Assembly: GCA_910585405.1 (NCBI GenBank)
Contig: CAJUDO010000012.1
Coordinates: 1 to 64,000, forward strand
Length of the DNA stretch: 64,000 bases
Direction: 5' to 3'
From: an uncultured Peptococcaceae bacterium
GTDB lineage: Bacteria; Bacillota; Peptococcia; Peptococcales; Peptococcaceae
Part shown: positions 15,624 through 23,503 of the stretch, piece by piece
Numbering within the stretch: position 1 is the first letter of the stretch
How the letters are laid out: each line of letters opens with the position of its first letter
The notes under the pieces: generated by a model
Seen by the model: only the letters and a program-made list of their open reading frames with translations
Database searches by the model: none
Told to the model about the DNA's origin: nothing
Program-made: the position numbers and the translations under genes

Positions 15624-16370
15624 ATGTTGGAACTGGAACAGATACCCAAAATTGTAGTATGTGATGATAATCCAGAAATTCATAAGGAAATAGAAGTATT
15701 ATTAACGGAATATACAGTCTCTCATCAATGTGGAGAATTTATTTTTGAAGCTTTCTCAAATGGAGAATCGTTATTGGCATGCCATAGGAAGATAGATTTA
15801 TTATTTTTGGATATTGAATTAGGTGAACTGTCGGGGATCGATATTGTTCCAATTATGCAGGAGCGTTTTCCAGATATTATCATTATTTTTGTTTCAAGCT
15901 ATATGCAGTATTTTATTCATTCGTGCCGGTTGGGTGTATTTCAATTTTTAACAAAACCTTTCGACAAGCGTATCTTTTTTGAGGAATTGGACAGGTTTTA
16001 TATAAAGTATGGTCAAAAAGCTGCATTGTATAATATAAGCTATAAGGGTACTGCTGTTAATTTTCCGATTACAGAAATTTTGTATATAGAAGCCGCTTTG
16101 AGATATCTACATATTTATCATGAACAATTGGGAAAATATGAAAAAATCGGGCAGATAGGGAAGGAGGAAAAATTTCTAAAACCCTATGGCTTTATACGCT
16201 GTCATAACGGTTATTTGGTAAATGCCCGATATATTGATAATATAAAGAATCAAATCGTTTACCTGAAAAATCCAAGAAATAAAAAATTTATTGAAATTCC
16301 GGTTAGTAAAAATAAATTGGCTAAAACAAAAAAAGAATACCAGCATTGGTTGTTAAAAGAGGAGATTTAA
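15624..16370 (+). CDS. agrA: LytTR-type response regulator, AgrA-like
   Basis: A 248-residue response regulator. The receiver domain (about 1-125) has the acidic pair VVCDDN, phospho-acceptor D63 in LLFLDIEL and the conserved lysine in FLTKPFD. The C-terminal LytTR DNA-binding domain (about 140-240) reads YIEAALRYLHIYHE...FIRCHNGYLVNARYIDNI. The ATG at 15624 follows GTGGAG; codons upstream in frame overlap the promoter leader. It is the first gene of an agrA-C-B-D operon, 3 nt before the kinase gene. AgrA proteins activate their own operon and secreted factors at high cell density. The symbol is by family and context. Confidence 0.88.
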   Translation: MLELEQIPKIVVCDDNPEIHKEIEVLLTEYTVSHQCGEFIFEAFSNGESLLACHRKIDLLFLDIELGELSGIDIVPIMQERFPDIIIIFVSSYMQYFIHSCRLGVFQFLTKPFDKRIFFEELDRFYIKYGQKAALYNISYKGTAVNFPITEILYIEAALRYLHIYHEQLGKYEKIGQIGKEEKFLKPYGFIRCHNGYLVNARYIDNIKNQIVYLKNPRNKKFIEIPVSKNKLAKTKKEYQHWLLKEEI

Positions 16371-16373
16371 GGC

Positions 16374-17696
16374 ATGGCCGATGTATTGTTAAATAGTTTA
16401 TCCATTCTTTTTGAATTATTAATATATTATTTCTTTTTTCGTTATTTTTTTCAAAAAGCTCGTTTTTCAAAGCGAACGATGATTTTTGTATATTTGCTGG
16501 CAGGTATAGCATCCTTGTATGTATCCATGTATGCTCCCAGCAAATTTGTACATCGTATGGGCTACTTTGTGATAGTGGTTTTACTGGCCTTATGCTATAA
16601 AGGACAGTTATTTATACAGCTGTTTGTTCCATTTGTGTTTCAAGCCATTTCTATAATGGTGGAAAATTGCTATGCATTAGTATTAATGCCACTGAAAAAT
16701 TCGCTGAAAATATATGGAGATGAGAGCTTTTACTTTTATTATTTTATTGGGATAATTCTTTCAAATTTAACGATACTTCTGCTGGTTCGATTATTTTGCA
16801 CATGGAAAAATTATGTTTTTGTTAAGGAGAAAGATATTGTATTTCCGGTATATTTCCCCTTACTGTTTTTATTTCCGGTATGTGTGATGTTTGTGATTGA
16901 CCAATATTCATTGGCGGTAGCACGTTCTGGAAACATTGAATTCTTAACGGTGACTCCGGTTTTGTTTTTGGTGATCATAACGATAGCTTTTTTCTTTTTG
17001 TTTGATGGGCTACTGCATAGTGTTCAGACAAAACAGAAGATGGACGTACTTCAAAAACAGTTGGAACAAGAGCAAGAGTACTATAGAATTTTATTAAGAA
17101 AGCATCAGCAGTTTCAGCAGCTTCGGCATGATATGAGAGATGATTTCAATTATATAGCTGGTCTGATAAAAAGTGACGCTTATGTGACGGCTTTAGAATA
17201 TGCACAACGAAAAAGTGGACAATTAGCACTTACCTCGGTCATTCAAACAGGAAATCCAATGTTGGATGCTATCCTTACAATTAAAGAGGAACAAGCACGG
17301 CGCATACATGCAAATTTTCAAAGTTATATTTCTGTGGAGTTAAATCAGTCTAAAATGGCTATAGAAGATTTGTCTTCATTGTGTTCCAACGTCTTAAACA
17401 ATGCGTTGGAGGCCGTGGAGCAAATTGAGGATAAAGCGTTGCGTCGCATCTTTTTTCGACTGGTGCAAAAAGGTCGTTTCCTTTATATTGTTGTACAAAA
17501 TGCCACTTCTAATGAAATTACAATTGAAGGAGATGTGCTGGAAACCACGAAGCAAGATAAAAAAATGCATGGTTTTGGGTTGCCTATTGTGAAAAACATT
17601 GTGGAGAAATATGACGGTGGCTGCCACTTAGAGTGGGAACAGTACATTTTTACAATAAAAATTGTTTTGCCTGTCATGGAGGATGAGGAACAGTGA
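16374..17696 (+). CDS. agrC: AgrC-like sensor histidine kinase
   Basis: A 440-residue membrane kinase. Residues about 1-215 contain six hydrophobic helices, as in AgrC peptide-receptor modules. A coiled linker follows, then the phospho-acceptor H252 in QLRHDMRDDFNYIAGLI, the N-box CSNVLNNALEAVE and the G-box HGFGLPIVKNIVEKYDGG of an HPK10-type GHKL ATPase. It is translationally linked to its neighbours: it starts 3 nt after agrA and its stop overlaps the agrB GTG start. It should sense the cyclic peptide made from the AgrD gene at 18287. Confidence 0.9.
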   Translation: MADVLLNSLSILFELLIYYFFFRYFFQKARFSKRTMIFVYLLAGIASLYVSMYAPSKFVHRMGYFVIVVLLALCYKGQLFIQLFVPFVFQAISIMVENCYALVLMPLKNSLKIYGDESFYFYYFIGIILSNLTILLLVRLFCTWKNYVFVKEKDIVFPVYFPLLFLFPVCVMFVIDQYSLAVARSGNIEFLTVTPVLFLVIITIAFFFLFDGLLHSVQTKQKMDVLQKQLEQEQEYYRILLRKHQQFQQLRHDMRDDFNYIAGLIKSDAYVTALEYAQRKSGQLALTSVIQTGNPMLDAILTIKEEQARRIHANFQSYISVELNQSKMAIEDLSSLCSNVLNNALEAVEQIEDKALRRIFFRLVQKGRFLYIVVQNATSNEITIEGDVLETTKQDKKMHGFGLPIVKNIVEKYDGGCHLEWEQYIFTIKIVLPVMEDEEQ

Positions 17697-18283
17697 CTTA
17701 TCAACTGGCGCAAAAGATGACACGATGGTTTATTCAAAATTGTTTTTTGAAAGAGGAAGACTATGACGTTTATGTTTATTACATCGACAGTTTACTGGCA
17801 AAGATTTTCTTTTATACAGAGATAGTCCTAGCTGCAATTTTTCTGCGGATGGTTCCTGAAACGCTCAGCTATTATTGGGGTTTTTCAACCATTCGTTATA
17901 CCGCGGGGGGATTCCATGCAAAAACAGGTAAAGCTTGTGCTGCCATTAGTTGGATAACCTATTTTTTATCTATGATAGTTATTATGAGTGTTGCACATTT
18001 GTTGTCTGCGACTTTGCTGGTGTCCAGTTCTCTTGTGTTGTTAATATTTTCGCTGGCAATTGTATTGAGATATGCACCGATGGCGCATATCAATAAGCCA
18101 GTGCCACCATCTAAAAAAGCTCGTATGAAAAAAATTTGCGTTGGCTTTCAAGTTGTTCACATGTTGATAACAGTGCTGCTTTTTACGCAGCATGGTTATA
18201 TTTATGCGTTTAGCTTGGCGTTAGGAGACGCTCTAGCTGCGCTGGCGTTATTGATAGCTTATTATCAGAAAGGGGATGAGTGA
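17693..18283 (+). CDS. agrB: AgrB-like peptide-processing membrane protease
   Basis: A 196-residue membrane cysteine protease that cleaves and cyclises the AgrD signal precursor. The catalytic pair is present: H75 and C82 in RYTAGGFHAKTGKAC, with the same seven-residue spacing as in characterised AgrB. Five to six hydrophobic segments follow, with the typical APMAHINKPVPPSKKARMKK loop. The start is GTG, overlapping the agrC stop as GTGA, with GGAGGAT 9 nt upstream. The agrD gene follows after 3 nt. Confidence 0.93.
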   Translation: MTYQLAQKMTRWFIQNCFLKEEDYDVYVYYIDSLLAKIFFYTEIVLAAIFLRMVPETLSYYWGFSTIRYTAGGFHAKTGKACAAISWITYFLSMIVIMSVAHLLSATLLVSSSLVLLIFSLAIVLRYAPMAHINKPVPPSKKARMKKICVGFQVVHMLITVLLFTQHGYIYAFSLALGDALAALALLIAYYQKGDE

Positions 18284-18286
18284 AAG

Positions 18287-18427
18287 GTGAAAAAGCTGTT
18301 TTATTCTTGCTGCAATGCTTTTTTGACGCTTGCTGTTTTGATTGGCAGTTTAGATTTATCTGTGATGAGCAGAGATGATTTTTATCAGCCTCCAGTTCCA
18401 GAACAGCTGCTGAACAAACAACAATAA
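18287..18427 (+). CDS. agrD: AgrD-like autoinducer precursor peptide with a serine at the ring position
   Basis: A 46-residue peptide starting with GTG just after agrB. It has the three-part AgrD layout: an amphipathic, membrane-binding leader (MKKLFYSCCNAFLTLAVLIG), a short core (SLDLSVMSRDDF) and the acidic/proline recognition tail YQPPVPEQLL, which aligns with the DEPEVPEEL tail of staphylococcal AgrD. By that alignment the mature signal ends at F32, and the macrocycle would be the five residues S28-R-D-D-F. Ser28 stands where most AgrD peptides have cysteine, so a lactone rather than a thiolactone is predicted. The only cysteines are in the leader. A ribosome site (GAAAGG) precedes the start. 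Confidence 0.8.
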   Translation: MKKLFYSCCNAFLTLAVLIGSLDLSVMSRDDFYQPPVPEQLLNKQQ

Positions 18428-18442
18428 TTGTTTTAATGAATC

Positions 18443-18475
18443 AAGGAGCCTTTTTACGGTGAGAAGGGGCTCCTT
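18443..18475. terminator. Probable terminator between agrD and the convergent gene
   Basis: AAGGAGCC at 18443-18450 pairs with GGCTCCTT at 18468-18475. There is no strong T-run, but the position between convergent genes suits a terminator. Confidence 0.4.
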
Positions 18476-18478
18476 ATG

Positions 18479-19002
18479 TTATTGGTTTAGGTGCCAGACT
18501 AAGTTTTTCTGACAATTTTTTAACTGCCAATAATCCTGTTGCCAGTACAAATGATAAGCATATGGACCGTTCACAAAAAAATAAGAATTTCTTACTTTGG
18601 GTTGATGACATATTTGATGAATAACATCTATAACCTCTGCTTTTGTAGGATGCAAGGGATTTCTTCTGCAACTACGCCAATATATTATTTGACGTAATAC
18701 ATCTTTGGTTGATTTTTGTTGCATGGCGTTGAAGTCTATCTGGTCATAAAAAGTTTTTTCTTGAGTGATATCTAAACCATTTAGTGCGAGAAAAAATCTC
18801 TATGCCACTCTAAACCAAATTCACTATATGCCTGAATAATAGTTAATAGCTTATGTTCTACTAAGCTGTTAGGATTCTTGGTTTGTAAATCAGAGAGATA
18901 CGAGTGAAACAGGTTTAGCAGTATTCGTTCCGCAGAGTCTGTCGATTGAGAAATCAGCACCATTTGTTTGATATTGTTTACTTCACTTCTTTTGGGCAGC
19001 AT
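18479..19002 (-). pseudogene. Unknown gene split by a one-base frameshift
   Basis: Two reading frames join into one protein of about 174 residues. The first part (MLPKRSEVNNIKQ to GLEWHRDFF) stops at 18781. The second frame continues without interruption as LALNGLDITQEKTFYDQIDFNAMQQ and ends at 18479. Adding one T to the T6 run (plus-strand A6 at 18791-18796) restores a single frame. No family is recognised; the first half is helical and looks like a regulator or small cytosolic protein. It could be a true inactivating mutation, a phase-variable homopolymer, or a sequencing error. It lies convergent to agrD. Confidence 0.6.
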
Positions 19003-19237
19003 TCATATTCCCCTTTTGTGGTTTTTACCTTAAATAAATTATATCTTTAAAATACGAATAATGAAATAAAAACTTCCTTAAAATGCGCACATTGTAAATT
19101 CAAGCTGTAAAAACAAAAATAGTTCGAATTTTCTTGTGCAGGAAACGAACTTTTAATAATTTATTAGCTCTATTATATACAAAACGCGATAATATTAATC
19201 ATGGATTTATTGAGATAAGGATGATTGTGTCAGTTGC

Positions 19238-19288
19238 TTGGTTAAGTATGACACTTTTATTGAAAGAAAACTAGAAATCTGGTATAGT
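19238..19288 (+). promoter_or_regulatory. agr-type promoter of the RNA leader/secreted-protein transcript
   Basis: Box TTGGTTAAG (19238-19246), -35 TTGAAA (19260-19265), 17-nt spacer, -10 TATAGT (19283-19288). The GGTTAA box at 19240 starts exactly 20 nt before the -35, as in the promoters at 15329 and 15462. A GTGTCA/TGACAC inverted repeat (19227-19232 and 19249-19254) surrounds the box. Transcription would start near 19295 and give a leader of about 320 nt. Confidence 0.7.
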
Positions 19289-19383
19289 GCAAATAAGGAA
19301 AGCTTTTCTTAAAAGTTTATTGGACAAAAATATAATTATGAATTACAGAAAGGTAGTGTAGAACGGATTATGAAAAAATCGAA

Positions 19384-19536
19384 CCCCTTTCCTTGGTACT
19401 GACCGATTATATTTTACTTACGGAAACCCCGTCAAGGCTGAATTTAACGGGCTTTCAGCCCGGCCTTGACTGAGTTCCCGACGTAAAATTTTGGTCACCC
19501 AAGCTAAAGAAAGGGGAGGTAAAGGCTTTTAACCTC
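19384..19536 (+). ncRNA. Candidate structured RNA in the leader of the secreted-protein gene
   Basis: Seven nested helices can be drawn: 19384-19391/19509-19516 (8 bp), 19392-19396/19499-19503 (5), 19401-19404/19493-19496 (4), 19411-19417/19483-19489 (7), 19421-19427/19474-19480 (6 of 7), 19431-19438/19463-19470 (8) and 19448-19453/19457-19462 (6, loop TTC). A further hairpin forms from 19517 to 19535 (AGGT/ACCT closing). The local GC content is higher than the surroundings, and no long open frame runs through it. It lies between an agr-type promoter and the secreted-protein start at 19619. I do not recognise an RNA family. A MITE-like insertion is an alternative. Confidence 0.6.
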
Positions 19537-19618
19537 TGAAACCATTGAATTTACTGGGTTTGAGCCGATTTTGGGCATATAAAGTTGACACTATCTACAG
19601 AAATTAGGAGGATGAAAA

Positions 19619-20503
19619 ATGAAATATGTTTTAAAAAAAGCATCTGCTATAGGTTTGTTATTAGCTATGGCATTGTGCATTGGGACGCCCGCATTTGCAG
19701 GAAATGATGCGGAAAATGAGACCTATGCAGAAGTAAGTTATTATTCTTCTGAAAACGAAATAGATATTTTGAGAGAATCAAATACACAAGTAAATGATTT
19801 TTTCTTGCAATTAGAAGATGCCAATCCCAATTTAGAACTTGTCGGGGTAGTTGTAAAATCAATGTACATGGAAGAATCTTATGACGAGAATGGAATAGTT
19901 ACTGAATGTAATTTCTTAACAAATAAAGAAGTTGAAGAAGCAATTAATCCATTATCTGGTCAAAGCTTTGTAGGTGATGACTATACAACTAGGGGAAAGC
20001 TAACAATAACATTGGCTGTTTATAAAGATGGAGACTATTATCGCTTAATGGGCGGTTCTTCATGGTCCGGTCGTGATAACAGTAACCCAGAGGGGAGCCC
20101 AGCAGCGGGACGTGATTATATTGCTATATCATGGGGCGGTGGAGGTAATCTTCAGTGTCTGGTTGCACCACAGATGTATGGCTCGTACAGTGATAATTCT
20201 TCCATTGTGTTTAGTAATACTTTTAGGAATGAAAGTACTGGTTATTGTTGGGATTTTTATGAAGAACAAGGTGGAAAATATGCCAAAGATATGCATGTAT
20301 ATGCATCTGTAAAAAAAATAAACACGGAAAATTTAGGAGAAGAAACTTCTGCAAAATTAACGTATATTCATTCTTATAATACAAGTAATTTATCCATTAA
20401 TGGTTTCTACATTGGTTCAAGGTTCGTGGCACCATCGCTTGTTATATCAGGTTCAAGTGATTGTGTACGGTCAGAAATTGATGTTCCAAACATAACTTAT
20501 TGA
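19619..20503 (+). CDS. Secreted protein of unknown function (family with the gene at 20870)
   Basis: A 294-residue exported protein: signal peptide MKYVLKKASAIGLLLAMALC...PAFA, a short acidic pro-region, then a beta-rich domain starting at YTTRGKLTITLAVYKDGDYYRLMGGSSW. It shares with the broken gene at 20870 the blocks TTRGKL, AGxDxIAxxWxGxG, GxxWDFxE, GKY and LxYxHxY, so the two are paralogues. No known family is recognised. TTAGGAGGATG precedes the ATG. It is expressed from an agr-type promoter with a long structured leader, which suggests a density-controlled secreted factor; toxin or surface interaction would be a guess. Confidence 0.75.
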   Translation: MKYVLKKASAIGLLLAMALCIGTPAFAGNDAENETYAEVSYYSSENEIDILRESNTQVNDFFLQLEDANPNLELVGVVVKSMYMEESYDENGIVTECNFLTNKEVEEAINPLSGQSFVGDDYTTRGKLTITLAVYKDGDYYRLMGGSSWSGRDNSNPEGSPAAGRDYIAISWGGGGNLQCLVAPQMYGSYSDNSSIVFSNTFRNESTGYCWDFYEEQGGKYAKDMHVYASVKKINTENLGEETSAKLTYIHSYNTSNLSINGFYIGSRFVAPSLVISGSSDCVRSEIDVPNITY

Positions 20504-20511
20504 CTTGAAAT

Positions 20512-20847
20512 ATGAAAAAACGTGCATTTATTTTGGGCTGTGGGATGATATTTTTTTCTCCTATTATTATAGATGGATTATGTCGTTACTGCTATTATGA
20601 TGTTGTAATGGAAATAACGACGATTATAGGTTTCATGATTAGTGGGATTCTTTTTTATTTTGATTCCTATAATAATATGAAGAAAGGAACATGGCTTTTA
20701 ACGGCTGGAATATTGTTATTTAGTCCCATTTTTGCTAATGCATTTGTAGACTATTATAACTATAATTTCATAATAGAAATTTCGATTATCATAGCTTGTA
20801 TGATATGTGGAGTCTTGTATTATTTTGATTGTTATTTTAGAAACTGA
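20512..20847 (+). CDS. Small membrane protein made of a tandem-duplicated two-helix unit
   Basis: A 111-residue protein with four predicted membrane helices. Residues 1-54 and 56-109 are copies of each other: GCGMIFFSPIIIDGLCRYCYYDVVMEITTIIGFMISG against AGILLFSPIFANAFVDYYNYNFIIEISIIIACMICG, each ending in FYFDSYN/YYFDCYF. It starts 8 nt after the secreted-protein gene and precedes its paralogue, so it is probably in the same operon. Function unknown; an immunity or export helper role would fit the position but is not shown. Confidence 0.7.
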   Translation: MKKRAFILGCGMIFFSPIIIDGLCRYCYYDVVMEITTIIGFMISGILFYFDSYNNMKKGTWLLTAGILLFSPIFANAFVDYYNYNFIIEISIIIACMICGVLYYFDCYFRN

Positions 20848-20869
20848 AGAAAAAGGATGTGTTTAAACT

Positions 20870-21779
20870 ATGAGAAAACTGAAAAATATAGTGGCAACTT
20901 TATTAATTTGCAGTTTAATATCACCTATAGCTGCATATGCTTCAATTGATGATTGTGCATCAATTGATATATTGCAATGAAAAGAACTATCAATTAGAGG
21001 AAAATTTAGATGTTTTAAATGATTTGCACAGCGCTGAATTAATTAAGGAGGATATTTTAACTTCAATGAAGGAAAATCCCGATTTGATTCCAGTTGAAGT
21101 AGTTCAGAAGGAATTTTATCTTTCAGAAACTTATGCAGACGATGGTACAATAGTAGATAGTCATCTTATGACAGAGGGCGAAGTAAATGAATTGAAGAAC
21201 AATATAGTTCCATATGCAGGTACAACTGATTCTACAACAAGAGGGAAATTATATTTCACGGGTACCCTTTATCAGAATTCGTCTACAGGTGGTTATAATT
21301 TGAGCTTCAGAGCAGAGTGGGAAAAAGGTACTTGGATCATTCTTGTGGATAGTCCAGATAATCCTTCTGCCGGAAATGACTTTATTGCAGTAGATTGGGA
21401 AGGTGACGGAAAAGCATTTAAGATAGCATCTTCTAGTATCAGCGGAACATATCAAGTTGATGGGAAAGCTGTTGGTATAAACCAATCATATAAGTCTTCT
21501 TATTACGGAATTGGTTGGGATTTTGCCGAACGAAAAAACTCATCGGATGGGAAATATAGATATTTTGTAGATACTATAACAGGAAATGTTAATTTGGATA
21601 AGGTTAATTCCGGGACACAAGGAAAAAGTGCTGGATTAAATCTTATATATTATCACACATATAGTGATTTAGATTATAGTCTAACTTTAGTGCCGAATGC
21701 AAATGGATTTCTCAGTTTCGTTTGTACCCCAAATTCGAATGTGATACCTCTTGCCTTAAGATTTAGAATGAATTATTAA
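20870..21779 (+). pseudogene. Frameshifted secreted-protein gene, paralogue of the gene at 19619
   Basis: An ATG at 20870 opens a clean signal peptide (MRKLKNIVATLLICSLISPIAAYA) that stops after 36 codons at 20978-20980. The rest of the protein continues in the +1 frame from about 20970 (NEKNYQLEENLDVLNDLHSAEL) to 21779, with the conserved STTRGKLYFTG, AGNDFIAVDWEGDG and YGIGWDFAE blocks of its paralogue. A net one-base change around 20941-20980 separates export signal from mature domain. The repeats TTCAATTGAT (20941) and ATCAATTGAT (20959) at the junction suggest slippage. AAGGATG precedes the start. It may be inactive, phase-variable or a sequencing error. Confidence 0.75.
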
Positions 21780-21806
21780 AATTTTTTATAATATCTACAT
21801 TCTTTT

Positions 21807-21848
21807 ATCAGGAATATGGCCTTTAAAAGCCCTATTCCTGATATTTTT
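21807..21848 (+). terminator. Terminator of the secreted-protein operon
   Basis: ATCAGGAATA at 21807-21816 pairs with TATTCCTGAT at 21833-21842, with an inner GGC/GCC, followed by ATTTTTTG. Confidence 0.8.
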
Positions 21849-22033
21849 TGTTTCTTCACATAGGATATGTGAATGTCAATAAAAATGTGAGCCGCTTGCT
21901 GAAGAAAATTTAAGCCAGTTCTCCAAATAGTCTTTAGGTGATAGACATGGCTATTCATATCTAACATCTAAGAAGAAAATGTTAAATAGTCGATCGTGGC
22001 AACTGCCATTTTTGCAATTCATTTTATTTTCTT

Positions 22034-22963
22034 TTAACTGTTCATATCCTGGAAACGTTGGCTTTCCCGTTCCAGCAATTCAATTACCTTTTGTTCTGGC
22101 GGCGTCATGGGATGATCACCATGATGAAGCCATCCTACAGACATCGTGACGTCAAATTCCGGCACATCTAGCTTGCACAATTGTACACTGTAGGTTCGAT
22201 TGCTGTTTTCAATCTCTTTTTCTGGCATAATTAACATCGCTTCCGTACTAGCTACATACTTACGCAGATTGGCCAAATCATTGATAGAGACAACTTCTCT
22301 CTGATAACCTCGCTGTTTAAAGAAATTGTAGGTCAGTTCATCCATTTTAAAAGCTAAGGAAACCAAGTCATATTGCAGAAGTTCCGAAAAAGCAATTTGT
22401 TTTTTCCCACACAGAGGATGATTTTTTCCCACACAAATACATTGCCGATCCTGGAAGATTTGTTTGTACTCCAAATGATAACGATGCAGTTCCGTAATGA
22501 TATCGCTTTCATTGAGTGCATTAAAATTGATGAATCCCAAGTCCAATTCCTTTTGTGCGACAGCTTTGATAATATCTTTAATATATTGGCGTTGCGTTAG
22601 GACATAAAGTCCCGGATACTGCCGCTTTACCTGAATCATTACATCAGTAATAATATTCATGCAAAAATGACTGCTGCCGCCGATACGTACCTCGCCGGTA
22701 AGTTCATCACTGTTAAAACCGGCTGCCAGTAGAGCGTCTACTTCTTCTATGATAGCCTTTGCCCGAGCTAATACCGCTTTGCCTTCTGTTGTAAAGGAAA
22801 CGCCGCGCTTACTGCGATTGAGGATAGTGGTGCCCAGCTCTTCCTCCAAATTGATTAGTGCCAAGCTGACTGTAGATTGGGAAATGTACAGTTCTTGAGC
22901 TGCACGGGAAATAGAGCCGTACTGCTCTACTGCTACTAAAAATCTGAATTGATTTAGTTGCAT
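22034..22963 (-). CDS. LysR-family transcriptional regulator
   Basis: A 309-residue LysR regulator: winged helix MQLNQFRFLVAVEQYGSISRAAQELYISQSTVSLALINLEEELG at residues 1-45, then a periplasmic-binding-type effector domain with RIGGSSHF at its start. The ATG at 22963 is set by AGAGGTGAC 4-5 nt upstream. It stands alone; its divergent upstream side is 265 bp of sequence with no gene before a small membrane-protein gene on the same strand. The target and co-inducer are not evident. It is a possible, unproven, regulator of one of the anion-transport operons in the window. Confidence 0.9.
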   Translation of the reverse strand: MQLNQFRFLVAVEQYGSISRAAQELYISQSTVSLALINLEEELGTTILNRSKRGVSFTTEGKAVLARAKAIIEEVDALLAAGFNSDELTGEVRIGGSSHFCMNIITDVMIQVKRQYPGLYVLTQRQYIKDIIKAVAQKELDLGFINFNALNESDIITELHRYHLEYKQIFQDRQCICVGKNHPLCGKKQIAFSELLQYDLVSLAFKMDELTYNFFKQRGYQREVVSINDLANLRKYVASTEAMLIMPEKEIENSNRTYSVQLCKLDVPEFDVTMSVGWLHHGDHPMTPPEQKVIELLERESQRFQDMNS

Positions 22964-23228
22964 ATTGTCACCTCTGCCTGTTAAAAATTTCTTTATATAA
23001 TAATTATACAAAATGCAGGGAAACTTTACAATGCTTTGAAGCAAAATAAAAAATGAGAGAGAAATCACATTAAAAGGATTTTTTCATTTTTTGAAAGATG
23101 GTGATGCAAAAGTGAATGCGTTAAGTGCGCCTGTTGTTGGCTGATTATAACTATTTATATGCTACGCAATAAAAAAATCTGACGCTATCCGTGCATATTT
23201 CCGATGAACAATGAGAAACTACAGAGAG

Positions 23229-23429
23229 TTAATGTAGAAATACGCTGTATACAAATAGCAGGACGCCTGGAACCAAGAAGAGATAACAGGCGATATTCAT
23301 CTGCGTGTATTTCTTTTTGCTGATGGCAAAGTCTCGTGATTTATTGCTCAGCTGTACTAAAGCAATTATCTTAAACACTGCAGAAATGAGAATAAGTATA
23401 TAGGAAAGAATTTCTAGAGCAGCAAACAT
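23229..23429 (-). CDS. Small two-helix membrane protein
   Basis: A 66-residue protein with helices LEILSYILILISAVFKIIALVQL and MNIACYLFLVPGVLLFVYSVFL separated by a basic loop (SNKSRDFAISKKKYTQ). A strong AGGAGG lies 6 nt before the ATG, which supports a real gene. No family is recognised. It is divergent from the DUF421 gene, with starts 75 nt apart. Confidence 0.65.
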   Translation of the reverse strand: MFAALEILSYILILISAVFKIIALVQLSNKSRDFAISKKKYTQMNIACYLFLVPGVLLFVYSVFLH

Positions 23430-23503
23430 GATAAACCTCCTAAAAATATTGTTTGTTGCTTATTATAACGTATTTTTGTTTGATTGTCTATTGGAGGGAT
23501 TTC

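Noticed and set aside
21776..21967. 63-codon minus-strand frame between the frameshifted secreted-protein gene and LysR
   Set aside because: It crosses the terminator hairpin at 21807-21848 and lacks a ribosome site.
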